Shown here in pieces: positions 1 through 7,042 of a stretch of DNA of 64,000 nt (the first letter of the stretch is position 1; the number at the start of each line of letters is the position of its first letter). A model generated the notes under the pieces. The model made no database searches, was not told where the DNA came from, and saw only the letters and a list, made by a program, of their open reading frames with translations. A program made the position numbers and the translations under genes. Origin of the DNA: Pseudomonas fluorescens (GTDB lineage Bacteria > Pseudomonadota > Gammaproteobacteria > Pseudomonadales > Pseudomonadaceae); assembly GCF_001708445.1 (NCBI RefSeq), contig NZ_CP015637.1, positions 6,077,001 through 6,141,000 on the forward strand, in the 5' to 3' direction.

Positions 1-981
1 ATCCAGCAGCACCTGCGCAAGGGTTCGCTGGTGCTCGATGGCTTGAACACGCTGATCCTCGACGAAGCCGACCGCATGCTCGACATGGGCTTCTACGACG
101 CCATCGAAGACATCATCAGCAAGACCCCGGCACGCCGCCAGACCCTGCTGTTCTCGGCCACCTACCCGGTGAGCATCAAGCAGTTGGCCTCCAAGTTCAT
201 GCGCGCGCCGCAGCAAGTCAAAGCCGAAGCCTTCCACTCCGACGACCAGATCGAGCAGCGTTTCTTCGAAATCTCGCCGGAAGAGCGCATGGACGCGGTG
301 ACGAAAGTCCTCGCGCACTTCCGCCCGGCATCGTGCGTGGCGTTCTGCTTCACCAAGCAGCAAGTGCAGGAAACCGTCGACCACCTGACGTCCAAGGGTA
401 TTTCCGCCGTCGGCCTGCATGGCGACCTGGAACAGCGCGACCGCGACCAGGTACTGGCGATGTTCGCCAACCGCAGCACCTCGGTGCTGGTGGCGACCGA
501 CGTCGCCGCCCGTGGCCTGGACATCGACTCGCTGGACATGGTGATCAACGTCGAACTGGCCCGCGACTCGGAAATCCACATCCACCGCGTCGGCCGTACC
601 GGTCGTGCCGGTGAGACCGGCATCGCCATCAGCCTGGTGGCGCCGTCCGAAGCGCACCGCGCCCAGGCCATCGAGCAACTGCAAAAGTCGCCGTTGAACT
701 GGGACCAACTGGACAACCTCAAGCCGCAAAGCGGCGGCCCGCTGCTGCCGCAGATGAGCACCCTGTGCATCGCCGCCGGCCGTAAAGACAAAGTGCGCCC
801 GGGCGATATCCTTGGCGCATTGACCGGGGAAGCCGGCATCCCAGGCGCCCAGGTGGGCAAGATCGCGATCTTTGACTTCCAGGCCTTCGTGGCCGTGGAG
901 CGTGGCGTCGCCAAGCAGGCGTTGCAGCGTTTGAATGACGGCAAGATCAAGGGCCGTTCGTTGCGCGTTCGCATCCTGTAA
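1..981 (+). CDS. dbpA: ATP-dependent RNA helicase DbpA (3' part)
   Basis: The reading frame is open from base 1, so the gene starts upstream of the window and only about 326 C-terminal residues are seen. DEAD-box helicase motifs are visible: DEAD at visible residues 21-24, SAT near 52, the [12 protein letters not shown] segment and HRVGRTGRAG, which make up most of the two RecA-like lobes. The last 75 or so residues form the DbpA-type RNA-binding domain (IGDILGALTG-like and VAVERGVA-like segments). In the family this domain binds hairpin 92 of 23S rRNA and directs the helicase to a late step of 50S subunit assembly in the cytoplasm. A REPIN follows 16 bases after the stop. The identity is firm, because the C-terminal domain separates DbpA from RhlE, which is also encoded in this window. 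Confidence 0.93.
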   Translation: MQQHLRKGSLVLDGLNTLILDEADRMLDMGFYDAIEDIISKTPARRQTLLFSATYPVSIKQLASKFMRAPQQVKAEAFHSDDQIEQRFFEISPEERMDAVTKVLAHFRPASCVAFCFTKQQVQETVDHLTSKGISAVGLHGDLEQRDRDQVLAMFANRSTSVLVATDVAARGLDIDSLDMVINVELARDSEIHIHRVGRTGRAGETGIAISLVAPSEAHRAQAIEQLQKSPLNWDQLDNLKPQSGGPLLPQMSTLCIAAGRKDKVRPGDILGALTGEAGIPGAQVGKIAIFDFQAFVAVERGVAKQALQRLNDGKIKGRSLRVRIL

Positions 982-996
982 AAAACCCACCCCCCT

Positions 997-1097
997 TGTA
1001 GGAGCGAGCTTGCTCGCGAAAAACGTCAACGATCACGCAGCGCTATCAGGTAGCCCGTGTCGTCTATGGGGTTTTCGCGAGCAAGCTCGCTCCTACA
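997..1097. repeat. REPIN, AGCTTGCT type (type A)
   Basis: Two inverted copies of a 24-base unit containing GGAGCGAGCTTGCTCGCG face each other across about 53 bases, with the outer ends TGTAGG and CCTACA. This is the layout of a REPIN (paired REP sequences). It lies between the tandem genes dbpA and the flavoprotein gene. The same family recurs at 15403, 30501 and, in a shorter form, at 39497. Confidence 0.9.
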
Positions 1098-1131
1098 GGG
1101 ATCGTACTGATTCATAGATGAGGACATTGCT

Positions 1132-2310
1132 GTGCGCTCTACCGAAGTTGTGATCATTGGCGCCGGCGCCGCAGGCTTGATGTGCGCCCTGACCGCTGCG
1201 GGGCGTGGGCGCAAGGTGATGTTGATCGACCATGCCAACAAGGCCGGCAAGAAGATCCTGATGTCCGGCGGTGGCCGCTGCAATTTCACTAACCTGTACA
1301 CCGAGCCGGCCAACTTCCTTTCGCACAACGCGCACTTCTGCAAGTCCGCCCTGGCCCGTTATACCCAGTGGGATTTCATCGGCCTGGTGGCCAAGCACGG
1401 CGTGCCGTACCACGAGAAGAAACTCGGCCAACTGTTTTGCGATAACAAGTCCAGCGACATCCTCGGCATGTTGCTCGACGAATGCATCCAGACCGGCGTG
1501 AGCCTGCACCTGGATACGTCTATCCAGGAAATCGCCAAGCTCGACAACGGCTACCAGTTGCAGACCACCTTGGGTGAACTGCGCTGCGAATCCCTGGTGA
1601 TCGCCACCGGCGGCCTGTCGATTCCAACCCTGGGCGCTACCGGATTTGGCTATCAAGTGGCCAGGCAGTTCGGCCACGAACTGCTGCCGACCCGCGCCGG
1701 GCTGGTGCCGTTCACCATCACCGACCAGCTCAAGGACTTGTGCGGCGAGCTGTCCGGCACCTCGGTGGATTGCCTGGTCAGCTGCAACGGCCAGAGCTTT
1801 CGCGAGAACATTCTGTTTACCCACCGCGGCCTGAGCGGCCCGGCGATCTTGCAGATTTCTTCGTACTGGGAGCCCGGCGACACAGTCGAGATCAACCTGC
1901 TACCCGACCACGACGCCCACACCTGGCTGCAACAGCAACAGGTCGAGCGGCCCAACAGCGAGCTGAAAACCTTGCTGGGTGAAATCTTCACCAAGAAAAT
2001 GGCCAACTTGCTGTCGGAAACCTGGTTCGTGTCCAAGCCGATGAAGCAGTACACCCATGCCGAAGTGGCGGATATCGCCAACAAGCTGGGGAACTGGCAA
2101 TTGGTGCCGGCAGGCACCGAAGGTTATCGCACCGCCGAAGTAACGCTGGGCGGCGTGGATACGCGGGAAGTGTCGTCCAAGACCATGGAATCACTGAAAA
2201 GCCCGGGCTTGTACTTTATTGGGGAAGTGCTGGATGTGACCGGGCACCTGGGCGGGTTTAACTTTCAGTGGGCGTGGGCGTCGGGTTACGCCGCAGCGCA
2301 GTACGTCTGA
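1132..2310 (+). CDS. HI0933/YhiN-family FAD-dependent oxidoreductase
   Basis: This 392-residue protein begins with a dinucleotide-binding fold (VVIIGAGAAGLMCALTAAG, residues 6-24), followed by KKILMSGGGRCNFTN, the signature of the HI0933/YhiN (BaiN-like) flavoprotein family. A second FAD contact, LGGFNFQWAWASGYAAA, lies at the C-terminus. Members are cytoplasmic flavoproteins; the substrate of the pseudomonad protein is not known. The start used is GTG at 1132, preceded by GAGGA at about 1120; no ATG in this frame fits better. A REPIN lies upstream, so the gene is probably transcribed apart from dbpA. The family is confident; the reaction cannot be assigned. Confidence 0.9.
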   Translation: MRSTEVVIIGAGAAGLMCALTAAGRGRKVMLIDHANKAGKKILMSGGGRCNFTNLYTEPANFLSHNAHFCKSALARYTQWDFIGLVAKHGVPYHEKKLGQLFCDNKSSDILGMLLDECIQTGVSLHLDTSIQEIAKLDNGYQLQTTLGELRCESLVIATGGLSIPTLGATGFGYQVARQFGHELLPTRAGLVPFTITDQLKDLCGELSGTSVDCLVSCNGQSFRENILFTHRGLSGPAILQISSYWEPGDTVEINLLPDHDAHTWLQQQQVERPNSELKTLLGEIFTKKMANLLSETWFVSKPMKQYTHAEVADIANKLGNWQLVPAGTEGYRTAEVTLGGVDTREVSSKTMESLKSPGLYFIGEVLDVTGHLGGFNFQWAWASGYAAAQYV

Positions 2311-2318
2311 AGGATGTA

Positions 2319-2332
2319 CCCCTCCCACATTT
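2319..2332. repeat. Solitary half of a CCCCTCCCACATTT REP
   Basis: The 14 bases match one outer arm of the type B REP sequences seen complete at 12352, 50624 and 58489. No partner arm is present nearby, so this looks like a decayed REP. A weak hairpin (CGCCACG/CGTGGCG) follows at 2376-2394 and may be a poor terminator for the upstream flavoprotein gene. Confidence 0.45.
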
Positions 2333-2443
2333 TGATTTGTGGTGTGCCTGGGAATAATTTGCTGTCAGATGTGATCGCCACGCTTGCCGTGGCGTCCTTG
2401 ATAGCTCAATTTAGCGGCAACGTCCCGGAAGACTCCAGACTTC

Positions 2444-4627
2444 ATGTCATCGACCTCGTTCAAGCAGTCCATGCGGCGCCTGTGGGCGCTGGATAAATTC
2501 AGTTATAGCGTGCGGGTCTTCATCGCCCTTACCGGCAGCATGGCGCTGTGCTGGTACCAGGATGAAATGACACTGCTGATCCCACTGTTCCTGGGGATCA
2601 TCGCCAGTGCCCTGGCCGAGACCGACGACAGTTGGCAGGGCCGCCTCAATGCCCTGGCGGTGACGCTGGTGTGTTTCAGCATCGCCGCGCTGTCCGTGGA
2701 GTTGCTGTTCCCCTACCCCTGGATTTTCGCAGTCGCCCTGGCCCTGGCCAGTTTCGGCCTGACCATGCTCGGGGCCCTGGGCGAACGCTATGGCGCGATT
2801 GCCTCGGCCACCTTGATCCTATCGGTCTACACCATGATCGGCGTGGACCAGCGCGGCGGCGCCGTCAGCGATTTCTGGCATGAACCCTTGCTGCTGGTGG
2901 CCGGTGCTGCCTGGTACGGCGTGTTGTCGGTGCTGTGGCAGGTGCTGTTTTCCAACCAGCCGGTACAGCAGAGCCTGGCGCGCCTGTTTCGAGAGTTGGG
3001 GCATTATCTCAAGCTTAAATCGTCGCTGTTCGAGCCGATCCGCCAACTGGATGTGGAGGCGCGGCGCCTGGAACTGGCCCAGCAAAATGGCCGGGTGGTG
3101 GCGGCGCTCAATGCGGCCAAGGAAATCATCCTGCACCGCGTCGGCAATGGCCGACCGGGTTCGAAGGTCAGCCGCTACCTCAAGCTGTACTTCCTGGCCC
3201 AGGACATCCATGAACGCGCCAGTTCGTCCCACTACCCCTACAACGCCCTGGCCGAGGCGTTCTTCCACAGCGATGTGCTGTTCCGCTGCCAGCGCCTGCT
3301 GCGCCAGCAAGGCAAAGCCTGCCAGGCCCTGGCCGAGTCGATCCAACTGCGCCAGCCGTTCATTTATGACGCCCACTTCGCCGAAGCCCTGGGCGACCTG
3401 AATGCCTCCCTGGAACACCTGCGCATCCAGAGCAACCCGGCCTGGCGCGGCCTGCTACGCTCGTTGCGTGCCCTGGCGGCCAACCTCTCGACCCTGGATC
3501 GCCTGCTGGGCGACGCCAGCAATCCCGACGCCCTGGCCGACGCTACCGACAGCAACCTGCTGGACCGCGCCCCGCGCAACCTCAAGGAGATGTGGACGCG
3601 CCTGCGCACCCAGCTCACACCGACGTCGCTGCTGTTCCGTCACGCCTTGCGCCTGGCCCTGGCGCTGACCGTCGGCTATGGCGTCCTGCACGCGATCCAC
3701 GCGTCCCAAGGCTACTGGATCATCCTCACCACCCTGTTCGTCTGCCAGCCCAACTATGGCGCCACGCGGCGCAAGCTCGGTCAGCGGATCATCGGCACGG
3801 CCATCGGCCTCACCGTGGCCTGGGCACTGTTCGACCTGTTCCCCAGCCCGCTGGTGCAATCGATGTTCGCCATCGCCGCAGGCCTGGTGTTCTTTATCAA
3901 CCGCACCACCCGCTACACCCTGGCCACGGCGGCGATCACCTTGATGGTGCTGTTCTGCTTTAACCAAGTGGGCGATGGCTACGGGTTGTTCCTGCCACGC
4001 CTGTTCGATACGTTGCTGGGCAGCGTGATTGCCGGCCTGGCGGTGTTCCTGTTCCTGCCGGACTGGCAAGGCCGCCGCCTGAACAAAGTGCTGGCCAACA
4101 CCCTGACCTGCAACAGCATCTACCTGCGCCAAATCATGCAGCAGTATGCTGCCGGCAAGCGCGATGACCTGGCCTACCGCCTGGCTCGACGCAATGCGCA
4201 TAACGCCGACGCGGCCCTGTCCACCACCTTGGCCAATATGCTGATGGAACCGGGGCACTTCCGTAAGGAAGCCGATGTGGGCTTCCGCTTCCTGGTGCTG
4301 TCCCACACCCTGCTCAGCTACTTGTCAGGGCTCGGCGCGCATCGGGAAACCCAACTGCCGGCCGAGGTGCGTGAGCATTTGATCGACGGCGCCGGCAAGA
4401 CACTGGCGGCAAGCATCGATGAGATCGCCGAGGGCTTGGCCAACAAACAGCCGATTGCGATTCAGAGTGATGCCGAGGAAGCGCTGGCAACCGACCTGGA
4501 GCAGATGCCGGACGAGATCGATGAAGGGCAACGGTTGGTGCAAACGCAGTTGGCGTTGATTTGCCGGCAGTTGGGGCCGTTGCGCACCTTGGCGGCGCAT
4601 TTGATCAAGGACACCAGCGCGGCTTAG
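2444..4627 (+). CDS. yccS: YccS/YhfK-type FUSC family inner-membrane protein
   Basis: The 727-residue product has two blocks of hydrophobic segments (about residues 20-165 and 400-530), each followed by a hydrophilic, mostly helical cytoplasmic part. This is the duplicated layout of YccS/FUSC proteins, which resemble the membrane part of aromatic-acid efflux pumps. The second block contains the conserved stretch around QGYWIILTTLFVCQPNYGAT and TRRKLGQRIIGTAIG. The role is generally given as a putative efflux transporter of unknown substrate. The start is ATG 2444; an in-frame ATG at 2471 is an alternative, because the ribosome site before 2444 is weak and distant. It stands alone, 133 bases after the flavoprotein gene and convergent with the next gene. 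Confidence 0.85.
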   Translation: MSSTSFKQSMRRLWALDKFSYSVRVFIALTGSMALCWYQDEMTLLIPLFLGIIASALAETDDSWQGRLNALAVTLVCFSIAALSVELLFPYPWIFAVALALASFGLTMLGALGERYGAIASATLILSVYTMIGVDQRGGAVSDFWHEPLLLVAGAAWYGVLSVLWQVLFSNQPVQQSLARLFRELGHYLKLKSSLFEPIRQLDVEARRLELAQQNGRVVAALNAAKEIILHRVGNGRPGSKVSRYLKLYFLAQDIHERASSSHYPYNALAEAFFHSDVLFRCQRLLRQQGKACQALAESIQLRQPFIYDAHFAEALGDLNASLEHLRIQSNPAWRGLLRSLRALAANLSTLDRLLGDASNPDALADATDSNLLDRAPRNLKEMWTRLRTQLTPTSLLFRHALRLALALTVGYGVLHAIHASQGYWIILTTLFVCQPNYGATRRKLGQRIIGTAIGLTVAWALFDLFPSPLVQSMFAIAAGLVFFINRTTRYTLATAAITLMVLFCFNQVGDGYGLFLPRLFDTLLGSVIAGLAVFLFLPDWQGRRLNKVLANTLTCNSIYLRQIMQQYAAGKRDDLAYRLARRNAHNADAALSTTLANMLMEPGHFRKEADVGFRFLVLSHTLLSYLSGLGAHRETQLPAEVREHLIDGAGKTLAASIDEIAEGLANKQPIAIQSDAEEALATDLEQMPDEIDEGQRLVQTQLALICRQLGPLRTLAAHLIKDTSAA

Positions 4628-4669
4628 GTCGCTATCGGGGGCTTGGTCCCGATGAGGCCCGCACAGGCA

Positions 4670-5407
4670 CTACATGCCATGGGCCTTCATCAACCGCGCA
4701 TAACTGCCATCAGCCTTCATCCTGGCAATCTCGCGGTCAAAGCTGGCGACGATCTGCGCATGCTCAGGGTTCTTCAGGCTGACCAGGATATGCAGGCTAT
4801 TTTCGCTCAAGGGCTTGGGCAAAAACTCCACCGCATTGCGCACCCGCGCCGATTCGCGTGACAGGTAATAGCGCGCCACATATTCATCCTCCACCGTCAA
4901 CCGCACGCGCTGCGCCGCAAGCATGCGCACGGCCATGGCAAAGTTATGCACAGGGACTTTCTGCAATTGCGCATCCTGGTCGAACGCCGGCGAATACACG
5001 TACCCGCGCACCACGGCGATAGGCTCATCGTGCAATTGCTCAAGGTTCTGGAACTCGATCGGGTCATCACGGCGCTTGATAAAACGCACACGGTTCACCA
5101 GGTATTCCGCGGAAAACTGCCCCAACTGCGTGCGAGCATCGTCGTACCAGGCGTTGATCAGTACGTCATAGCGCCCATCGCCCACCCCCATCAGTGCGCG
5201 AGCCCAGGGCACCTGTTCGAAATCACTGGCGTACCCGGCGCGGGCCAAGGCCGTGGTGACAATGTCGGTGGCCAGCCCGCCATTGATCAAGGTGGCATCG
5301 GTAAAGGGTGGCCAGGCATCCGCTACCAGGCGCAGACGCTCTGCGAACACTGGCTGGGCCAGCAATAAAACTCCAATCAAAGCAACGGCACGAGAGAATC
5401 GCGGCAT
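4670..5407 (-). CDS. Periplasmic amino-acid-type binding protein (SBP_bac_3)
   Basis: The 245-residue product starts with a signal peptide (residues 1-22, hydrophobic GVLLLAQ and a VFA cleavage site), followed by a bilobed solute-binding domain beginning RLRLVADAWPPFTD, the usual first strand of family 3 binding proteins. No permease or ATPase gene is adjacent. In Pseudomonas such orphan binding proteins may serve a distant ABC transporter or act as sensory or other periplasmic proteins, so the ligand is unknown. The gene converges with the upstream yccS-like gene, with 42 bases between stops, and is divergent from elaA. A second orphan of the same type lies at 32714. The two share the start pattern (R)LRLV/LRIV..WPP/WAPY but are otherwise only distantly alike by eye. 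Confidence 0.85.
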   Translation of the reverse strand: MPRFSRAVALIGVLLLAQPVFAERLRLVADAWPPFTDATLINGGLATDIVTTALARAGYASDFEQVPWARALMGVGDGRYDVLINAWYDDARTQLGQFSAEYLVNRVRFIKRRDDPIEFQNLEQLHDEPIAVVRGYVYSPAFDQDAQLQKVPVHNFAMAVRMLAAQRVRLTVEDEYVARYYLSRESARVRNAVEFLPKPLSENSLHILVSLKNPEHAQIVASFDREIARMKADGSYARLMKAHGM

Positions 5408-5548
5408 GCTTAAAGTCCTTGGCAGGCAGGCGGTAGCCCTTACTCAGGCGAGGCCTGAGGCTCTAACAGTAGTTCAGATTACACAAGAAGCCGACGGCAG
5501 ATGCACACAATGATGGCGAATTGACGTCACTCACAAAAATAGCTGATT

Positions 5549-5577
5549 TCGACACAAAGGCGTGGCGCGCTTACTAT
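5549..5577 (+). promoter_or_regulatory. Candidate sigma-70 promoter of elaA
   Basis: TCGACA at 5549-5554 (5 of 6 to the -35 consensus), a 17-base spacer and TACTAT at 5572-5577 (4 of 6 to -10). The start of transcription would fall about 25 bases before the elaA ATG, leaving room for the ribosome site AAAGAG. The call rests on pattern only. Confidence 0.4.
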
Positions 5578-5608
5578 CCAGAACAGACATTGATAAAGAG
5601 AACGCACC

Positions 5609-6061
5609 ATGACAGTCGAATGGGTCTGCAAACATCACAATGACCTGGGCAAGGAGCAGCTCTACGCCATCCTGCGCCTGCGCAGCGAAGTCTTTGTCGT
5701 CGAGCAGAAGTGCATCTACCAGGACATCGACGGGCAGGACCTGGAAGGCGATACCCACCACCTGATGGCCTGGCAGGACGACCAGTTGGTGGCTTACCTG
5801 CGCCTGTTGGACCCGGAGTCCCAGGGCGGCGACGTGGTGATCGGGCGGGTAATCGTGGCCCCCATGGCGCGCGGCACCGGGCTGGGGCACCTGATGATGC
5901 AGGAAACCCTCAGGCAGATTGACGATATCTGGCCAGAAACGCCGATATTCCTGTCAGCCCAGGCCCATTTGCAAGGGTATTACGGTCGGTATGGTTTTCT
6001 GGTGGCGGGCGAGGAATACCTGGAAGACGATATTCCACATATTGGTATGCGGCGCGTTTGA
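5609..6061 (+). CDS. elaA: ElaA-type GNAT N-acetyltransferase
   Basis: The 150-residue product matches the ElaA branch of GNAT acetyltransferases: an N-terminal LYAILRLRSEVFVVEQKC segment (residues 19-36), then DLEGDTHHL, and the acetyl-CoA loop region VAPMARGTGLGHLMMQE (residues 82-98; R/Q-x-x-G-x-G/A form). The family is of usual length. The substrate is not established; the enzyme is cytoplasmic. A promoter-like sequence precedes it. It converges with the winged-helix gene across a REPIN. Confidence 0.9.
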   Translation: MTVEWVCKHHNDLGKEQLYAILRLRSEVFVVEQKCIYQDIDGQDLEGDTHHLMAWQDDQLVAYLRLLDPESQGGDVVIGRVIVAPMARGTGLGHLMMQETLRQIDDIWPETPIFLSAQAHLQGYYGRYGFLVAGEEYLEDDIPHIGMRRV

Positions 6062-6064
6062 GGC

Positions 6065-6159
6065 CGCCATCGGGGGCAAGCCCCCTCCCACATTTGAATG
6101 TAGTCACAGTTCAAACTGTGGGAGGGGCGGTGCGACGATTCGACTTGCCCCCGATGGCG
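6065..6159. repeat. REPIN, GGGGGCAAGCCCCC type (type B)
   Basis: The outer arms CGCCATCGGGGGCAAG (6065-6080) and its exact reverse complement (6144-6159) enclose one good inner arm (CCCCTCCCACATTTG) and one degenerate one (CAAACTGTGGGAGGGG). The element lies between the convergent genes elaA and the winged-helix gene and covers most of that gap, so it may also help end transcription. Confidence 0.85.
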
Positions 6160-6181
6160 TCAGCCAAATCCCCGCAGAACC

Positions 6182-6478
6182 TCAGGGATAACCCAATACC
6201 TGTTTGATGGACCCGAGATTCACCTCGATCCACCGCCGATCAATCGCGCCCCAATCCCGAATCCGATAATGCCCGGCATGGTTGCGGCCGCCATCTTGTT
6301 GTTCGAACTCACACACGATATCCAGGTCGGCCAGCGCCGCAATCGTGTCCTGCGCCGTGCGCCGGGGCATGCCCGTCAACTCGGTCAGCGCCGGTACGCT
6401 GCTGGCTTGCCCGCTGTCGATCAGGTAGGCCACATAGAGCCGGCGGTAAAAGCTGCTCTTGGTCTTGCTCACATCCAT
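6182..6478 (-). CDS. Small winged-helix DNA-binding protein
   Basis: The 98-residue protein is essentially one winged helix-turn-helix. A recognition-helix pattern (ALTELTGMPRRTAQDTIAAL, residues 30-49) precedes a beta wing (DIVCEFEQQDGGRNHAGHYR). It has no second domain and so resembles the small FaeA-like or transcriptional-regulator-like proteins conserved in Pseudomonas. The target is unknown. It lies 19 bases downstream of the YgjP-type protease gene on the same strand, and the two are probably cotranscribed. The start is ATG 6478, giving MDVSKTKSSF; no other start is plausible. Confidence 0.8.
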   Translation of the reverse strand: MDVSKTKSSFYRRLYVAYLIDSGQASSVPALTELTGMPRRTAQDTIAALADLDIVCEFEQQDGGRNHAGHYRIRDWGAIDRRWIEVNLGSIKQVLGYP

Positions 6479-6497
6479 GGTCGGTCGCCTTGTACGG

Positions 6498-6998
6498 TTA
6501 GGGCTTGCCCTGCAAGTCGCGATAGGTGAGGTACACCCGCAGGTCGAATTCCACCTGATGGTAGCCCGGCATCATGTACTCACAGAGTTTATAGAACGCC
6601 TTGTTGTGGTCCGACTCCTTGAAGTGCGCCAGCTCGTGCACCACGATCATGCGCAGGAACTGCGGCGCGGCCTCCTTGAACAGCGCGGCGATGCGGATCT
6701 CTTTCTTGGACTTCAGGTTGCCGCCCTGCACCCGGGAAATCGTGGTGTGCAAGCCGAGGGCGCGATGGGTCAGGTCCAGGCGGTTGTCGAACAGCACTTT
6801 GTCGATGGCCGGCGCGTTGCGCAGGTGCTCCTGCTTCAGGGCCAGCGCGTAGGCATACAACGCCTTGTCACTCTGCACGGCGTGGCGCTCGGGGTAACGC
6901 TGCTCCAGGTAGGCACCCAACTGGTCCTTGGCGATCAGTTGGCGCACTTGCTCCTGGAGGGCTGCGGGGTAGGCCTGGAGGTATTTCAGGGCGGTCAT
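6498..6998 (-). CDS. YgjP-like M48-family metallopeptidase
   Basis: The 166-residue protein has the zinc motif VVHELAHFKESDHNKAFY: HExxH, then a third histidine eight residues on, as in the YgjP/UPF0758-like minigluzincins. There is no signal peptide or membrane segment, so it is cytoplasmic. The open frame extends far upstream, but that part lies within and antisense to the gap and the response-regulator gene. The ATG at 6998 (MTALKYLQAY) is the credible start because it is where family similarity begins. Substrates of this group are poorly known. It probably shares a transcript with the winged-helix gene just downstream. Confidence 0.87.
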   Translation of the reverse strand: MTALKYLQAYPAALQEQVRQLIAKDQLGAYLEQRYPERHAVQSDKALYAYALALKQEHLRNAPAIDKVLFDNRLDLTHRALGLHTTISRVQGGNLKSKKEIRIAALFKEAAPQFLRMIVVHELAHFKESDHNKAFYKLCEYMMPGYHQVEFDLRVYLTYRDLQGKP

Positions 6999-7042
6999 TG
7001 GGGGTCTGCAACAGGGTTCGGATGGGCGCCAGTGTAGCGAAT